Assembly (NCBI RefSeq): GCF_002811955.1 | Contig: NZ_NPEF01000120.1 | Span: 1-11,993, forward strand | Direction of reading: 5' to 3' | Source: Leptospira ellisii | GTDB lineage: Bacteria; Spirochaetota; Leptospiria; Leptospirales; Leptospiraceae | DNA: 11,993 bases | Shown here: one piece after another, positions 8,467 to 11,993 of the stretch | Position numbering within the stretch: position 1 is the first letter of the stretch | Layout: each line of letters starts with the position of its first letter | The notes under the pieces: model-generated | What the model was told of the DNA's origin: nothing | What the model saw: only the letters and a program-made list of their open reading frames with translations | Database searches by the model: none | Translations under genes and position numbers: made by a program

Positions 8467-10469
8467 TTCCAAATCACACGATCCCCCTCTGAGATCGATT
8501 TCAAACCCGTGATGCCGTTGTCCGGCGCCGCCTTGGAGAGGAAATAATCGGTTTCGGTTACGGTCGCTTCTCCCGATTTTCCCGAGGTATTATACGTCTG
8601 AATTTTGGAGCCTTTCTTCAAGCCGTCCAGGGCGCCTGCGTTGATCAGTATGTCCTCGTCTTTCACTTTTAAAACGGAGGCCGAAGGAGGAATAGCGGTA
8701 AGAATTTTCGCGGCGGAGCGGGATGCCGCTTCGGGGATAAAATCCCTTCCTTTGGAATAGATCCGGAATGTGGTCAGGACTTTTTCGTGTTTTGCGTCCT
8801 TGATCGTCCATTCGATCGAAAGCGAATGGTTCTCGTATTTTAAGGAACCGTAAATTAGAAATCTCGGTTTTACTCCGTTTTTGACGTTGTCCCTGAGTTT
8901 TAAATAGAGCGGCTCCGAATAAGGAAGAAGACCGGTATAATTTTCGGGCGAAACGTCCAAAGAGGAAATGTTGGATCGATTCGATTCCAGCACATCCGAA
9001 AGCGCGACGGTCGGGTTTAAGGAAAGAATTTTACGAACCGAAGCGGAGACCAAAGCGGAGAGATCCGGATAATCCCCGAGAAAGGTCTTATCCGAAAGAT
9101 CGAATGTCAAAATAACGGGCGGGGTTCTTCCGTAATTCTCCAGAAGGTTGTCTCCGGTGATCTGAAGCATTCCTTCCCGATACGCGACGGATTGTTTCAT
9201 CGAATCGAGCAGATTTTCGATCTCGTATTGATATTTTTCGTTTTCCGGATATTTTTTCCGAAGCAGAAGCAACAAATTGAGATAGCGCGGGAAAAAGCCG
9301 GTCCTTTTGTATTCGTTTAACGTTTGAAACTGAACTTCCGGTTGACCAGGTATCAGTTCCCTTGCCGAGGATAAATGATGCGAGGCCATGTCGAAAAGGA
9401 GCGAGTTTTTGGAGGAACGGAATCTCTGCATCCGATATTCGCCGAGTTTTCTGCGGAAAGCGTGGTTCTCCGGAAAATAAGTCAGGGCAACGGTTTCCGC
9501 TTTTTGTCTTGAGACGGAATCCAAATCGTCCAGTTTCAAAATTTCCGTTAAATCGTTCTTTAAGGAATCCTTATATGCCGTGGATCCTTTGTCCGATTCC
9601 TTCGCTTCCGAAAAAGCCTTTAGATAAAGATAAGACGGATTTTGCGGATATAAAGAAACCAATCGCTGAGAAAGCGAAACGGCGGAACGAAAATCCCCCT
9701 GCCAGATCCTGATTCGCGTGAGAAGATCCACCGCCTCCTCGAAATCGGGATACAAAGAAACGGCACGCTCCAATTTTTCCGCGGCCGCGTCGAGTTTTTG
9801 CCTTTTATCAGAGGAGGCACTTTTTTCAGCCCAATCGATCAATAACGAAGCGACGTTGAAAAAAAGATCGGGATCATCCGAGGAAGAGGCAAGGATCGAA
9901 TTCCAAAGTTGATACGCTTTCGCGAAGTTGCCGGTTTTGCCGTTGACCTTGGCTTCAAGGATCTGAACTTCTTTGGAGTTTTGAAGTTTGGAGCGGGATA
10001 TTTCCAGCTTTTTCAGCGCGGATTCATAGCCGCCCATTTCCAAAAGAATTTGTATCTGAACCGGCGCTAAAACTGGATCGAACGGATCCGTATCCAGAGC
10101 CGCCTTTAAGAGATTTAGAGAATTCTGATATTCTTTTTTTCTTACATACGCTAAGGCGGCTCCTTTGAGCGCGATCTTATTGTCGGGCGCCAATGCAAGG
10201 GCTTTGCGGTAGGCCTCGAACGATTCTGCATCCTTATGCAGATGTTGAGCCGATTCGGCCAAGCCGAGAAGGGCACGGACCGACATCGGATTTTGTCCCG
10301 AAGCTTCGGTGAACGACTGATAGGCGGCGACGTAATTCCGCTCTTTTAGTCGGGACTCCCCCTCCGCAATCTTTTTGACCGTATCCTGCGGTATGAGCGG
10401 ATACGAAACGATCAAAAGGGTTAAAGTTATTGCAGTTCCGACCTTGTATATACGTCCTAGATCCGTCAT
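8460..10469 (-). CDS. Exported TPR protein with CsgG-like and FlgT-C-like C-terminal regions
   Basis: A 669-residue protein of unknown function. Residues about 12-27 are hydrophobic (TAITLTLLIVSYPLIP), a signal peptide or membrane anchor, placing the rest in the periplasm. Residues about 30-135 contain three readable TPR units (VAAYQSFTEASGQNP; DAESFEAYRKALALAPDN; YQNSLNLLKAALDTDP), and helical repeats continue with decreasing clarity to about 430. Residues about 450-603 alternate strands and helices like the CsgG/GNA1162/FlgT-middle group (PVILTFDLSDKTF; PRFLIYGSLKYE; LSIEWTIKDAKHEKVL). Residues 604-669 resemble the FlgT C-terminal beta domain (DEDILINAGALDGLKKGSKI, then EGDRVIW). These fold links are by pattern and moderate only. 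The ATG at 10467-10469 overlaps the upstream gene's TGA (ATGA), so the two are translationally coupled. Confidence 0.82.
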   Translation of the reverse strand: MTDLGRIYKVGTAITLTLLIVSYPLIPQDTVKKIAEGESRLKERNYVAAYQSFTEASGQNPMSVRALLGLAESAQHLHKDAESFEAYRKALALAPDNKIALKGAALAYVRKKEYQNSLNLLKAALDTDPFDPVLAPVQIQILLEMGGYESALKKLEISRSKLQNSKEVQILEAKVNGKTGNFAKAYQLWNSILASSSDDPDLFFNVASLLIDWAEKSASSDKRQKLDAAAEKLERAVSLYPDFEEAVDLLTRIRIWQGDFRSAVSLSQRLVSLYPQNPSYLYLKAFSEAKESDKGSTAYKDSLKNDLTEILKLDDLDSVSRQKAETVALTYFPENHAFRRKLGEYRMQRFRSSKNSLLFDMASHHLSSARELIPGQPEVQFQTLNEYKRTGFFPRYLNLLLLLRKKYPENEKYQYEIENLLDSMKQSVAYREGMLQITGDNLLENYGRTPPVILTFDLSDKTFLGDYPDLSALVSASVRKILSLNPTVALSDVLESNRSNISSLDVSPENYTGLLPYSEPLYLKLRDNVKNGVKPRFLIYGSLKYENHSLSIEWTIKDAKHEKVLTTFRIYSKGRDFIPEAASRSAAKILTAIPPSASVLKVKDEDILINAGALDGLKKGSKIQTYNTSGKSGEATVTETDYFLSKAAPDNGITGLKSISEGDRVIWKK

Positions 10470-11993
10470 TTCGTAAAAAATCCCGCTTCGACCTTTCCGG
10501 AGGAATTTCTGAAATTCGATTCTACGACCAAAGGTATATAAAAATCCTTTTTGTCCGCATCCACTCTGCTTTTAAAAGAAACGATATAACGTCTGTCCTT
10601 ATGCGCAAGTATCGAATCATATAACGTTTTTTCTTGACCTTCTCCGGGAATCACTATGAATTTACCGCCAGTGGAGGAGGCAATCGTTTTGTACGTCTCC
10701 ACCGCCGGTCCGGAATCCGAAAGAGACAGAAAATAAATGGGAATCGTGTGAGCCTTGGAATATCGGATGATTTTTTCGGGGGATATCTGGGTAAAGGAGT
10801 CTTGGTCGGAACTACCCGAGACCAAAACGAGGACAGCCCTCGGGCCGAGGCGCTCCAAGAGATCGGATATCCCGCGATAAATCGCTTTTCCGGTTTTGGA
10901 ACTATAATCGTTCGGGGACGTCCGAAAAATTCTGAAAATTTCGTGCATGGAGTATCCGAAGTCGGAGGCTTTGATGAGTTCCGACCCGGAACGAAGAACT
11001 TCAACACCGTCATATTGCCTCAAGGACATAAAAAGAGGTTTTAACGACTTTTCAAAGACGGAATAGGCGGCTTTTACTTCCGAAGTATTTTCATAGATCA
11101 ACGAAAGTGAAATTCTATTGTTGAATTGTTGCATGTCGGCCAAGCCGATCAATGGCGAAAGATTTCCGTATTCATAAATTCGGAAAGAGTTCCGCGGTAT
11201 TCCTTTTAGATCCCGACCGGATCGATCCCTTACCCTTAAAAAGACGGATATATCCGGATATTCCCTATTGATCACTTTCTCCACAACCAAATCTAAATTC
11301 GAGGAAAGCTGATTTGCGGGACTAAATATCTCTACTCGATGTCGATTAAAATCTGCGATGTACTGTGTTCCTGTATAATCGAATGCCGAGGAAAACGGTT
11401 GGTTTAGTTTCCGAATTACATTTTTTGAATCTCGAAAGGAATCCAACCTTTTCCAGGTATTTTCAACCGTGTTATATATGATGAGTCCCGACTTTTCATC
11501 CGCGATATAAAGATCGTTTTTACGTATTGTAAGATTTCGAGGTGAATTTAGAACGTTCGGATTTTGGATTTCTTTAATAAAATTGCCTTCCGAGTCGAAA
11601 ACTACGATTCGTGAATTTCCTCTATCAGCTACGTAAATTTCACCTTTAGAATTTACCTTTAACCCGGAAGGATTGCGAAGAGTTCCGAATCCTATCTCTT
11701 GCACGAATGTTCCGTCACTTTTTAACTTCTGAATCCGATGGTTGCCGGAATCGGAAATATAAAGATAACCGTCTTTCGTAAGAAAAATACCCGTGGGTCC
11801 ATGAAATTCACCGTTTGCTTTGCCTGTTTTTCCGAATCGATTCTTATATTCCCCTCGAGTGTTAAACTCGAATATCTGGTCTGCTTTAAAATCCGAAACG
11901 AAGCTCGATTTTCCTCTCAAAGAAAAAAAGAGAGGGCCCGATAAATTCCGACCTAACGGGCCTTTAAAATTGTCCACTGGATTTCCATTGGGG
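10466..11993 (-). CDS. NHL-repeat plus vWA-like protein (5' end beyond window)
   Basis: The frame is open to the right edge with coding-like sequence (PNGNP ahead of the GTG at 11977), so the true start and any signal peptide lie outside the window; 508 residues are visible. Counting from the GTG, residues about 28-220 are NHL beta-propeller blades, with DGYLYISDSGNHRIQKL, GEIYVADRGNSRIVVF and TGTQYIADFNRHRVEIF as clear units. Residues about 228-285 form a beta-sandwich like those in front of VWFA-related domains (VFLRVRDRSGRDLKG). Residues about 288-465 have a vWA fold, but the MIDAS DxSxS position reads YENTS (295-299) and the later D-G position reads VSGSSD, so metal binding is doubtful. 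The C-terminus is a beta segment. It probably acts in the envelope as a protein-interaction scaffold (inference). It precedes and overlaps the TPR gene by four bases. Confidence 0.85.
   Translation of the reverse strand, partial: PNGNPVDNFKGPLGRNLSGPLFFSLRGKSSFVSDFKADQIFEFNTRGEYKNRFGKTGKANGEFHGPTGIFLTKDGYLYISDSGNHRIQKLKSDGTFVQEIGFGTLRNPSGLKVNSKGEIYVADRGNSRIVVFDSEGNFIKEIQNPNVLNSPRNLTIRKNDLYIADEKSGLIIYNTVENTWKRLDSFRDSKNVIRKLNQPFSSAFDYTGTQYIADFNRHRVEIFSPANQLSSNLDLVVEKVINREYPDISVFLRVRDRSGRDLKGIPRNSFRIYEYGNLSPLIGLADMQQFNNRISLSLIYENTSEVKAAYSVFEKSLKPLFMSLRQYDGVEVLRSGSELIKASDFGYSMHEIFRIFRTSPNDYSSKTGKAIYRGISDLLERLGPRAVLVLVSGSSDQDSFTQISPEKIIRYSKAHTIPIYFLSLSDSGPAVETYKTIASSTGGKFIVIPGEGQEKTLYDSILAHKDRRYIVSFKSRVDADKKDFYIPLVVESNFRNSSGKVEAGFFTK

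Noticed and set aside
10634..11044. Open frames of 119-136 codons within the vWA region on either strand
   Set aside because: They lie in other frames of the NHL-vWA gene, have no ribosome sites, and show no protein-like pattern.

Overview
The window looks like a chromosomal segment from a spirochaete, most likely Leptospira. The basis is recognition of the MiaB protein sequence, the style of the surrounding hypothetical proteins, and base composition in the mid-40s % GC by eye, which would sit at the GC-rich end of that genus. This assignment is inference; no search was run. I see no tRNA, rRNA, CRISPR array, insertion sequence, prophage or attachment site. The genes are packed tightly, with several 4-base stop/start overlaps and two convergent pairs that have almost no spacer.

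Layout. Positions 1-163 hold the end of an unrecognised gene whose frame is uncertain. A small membrane-anchored protein (321-842) follows and converges on a minus-strand pair. That pair is a J-domain-like membrane protein lacking the HPD motif (1504-2133) and an overlapping cysteine-cluster protein (891-1535). A short divergent region (2134-2240) leads into a plus-strand run: miaB (tRNA methylthiotransferase), an LptF/LptG-family lipopolysaccharide-transport permease with an unusual basic, serine-rich N-terminal extension coupled to the miaB stop, and a degenerate receiver/coiled-coil protein (to 6363).

The stop of that last gene abuts the stop of a minus-strand exported helical protein (6364-7179). 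Divergent from it is mgsA (methylglyoxal synthase, 7312-7758). Next is a protein whose N-terminal half looks like a HesB/IscA fold without cysteines (7840-8451). It converges on a minus-strand pair joined by an ATGA overlap: an NHL-repeat/vWA-like protein running off the right edge (10466-11993) and a TPR protein with CsgG-like and FlgT-C-like C-terminal regions (8460-10469).

The confidently understood functions are tRNA modification (miaB), LPS export (LptF/G family) and triose-phosphate bypass (mgsA). The rest are lineage-type hypothetical genes. A recurring theme is a known fold with its signature catalytic or metal-binding residues replaced: J-domain without HPD, receiver without its phospho-Asp, HesB-like domain without Cys, vWA without MIDAS Asp. 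These look like scaffolding or adaptor proteins. The least ordinary parts are the permease with its extension and helical insertion beside a pseudo-receiver, and the NHL-vWA plus TPR-CsgG-FlgT-C pair, which could form an envelope assembly.
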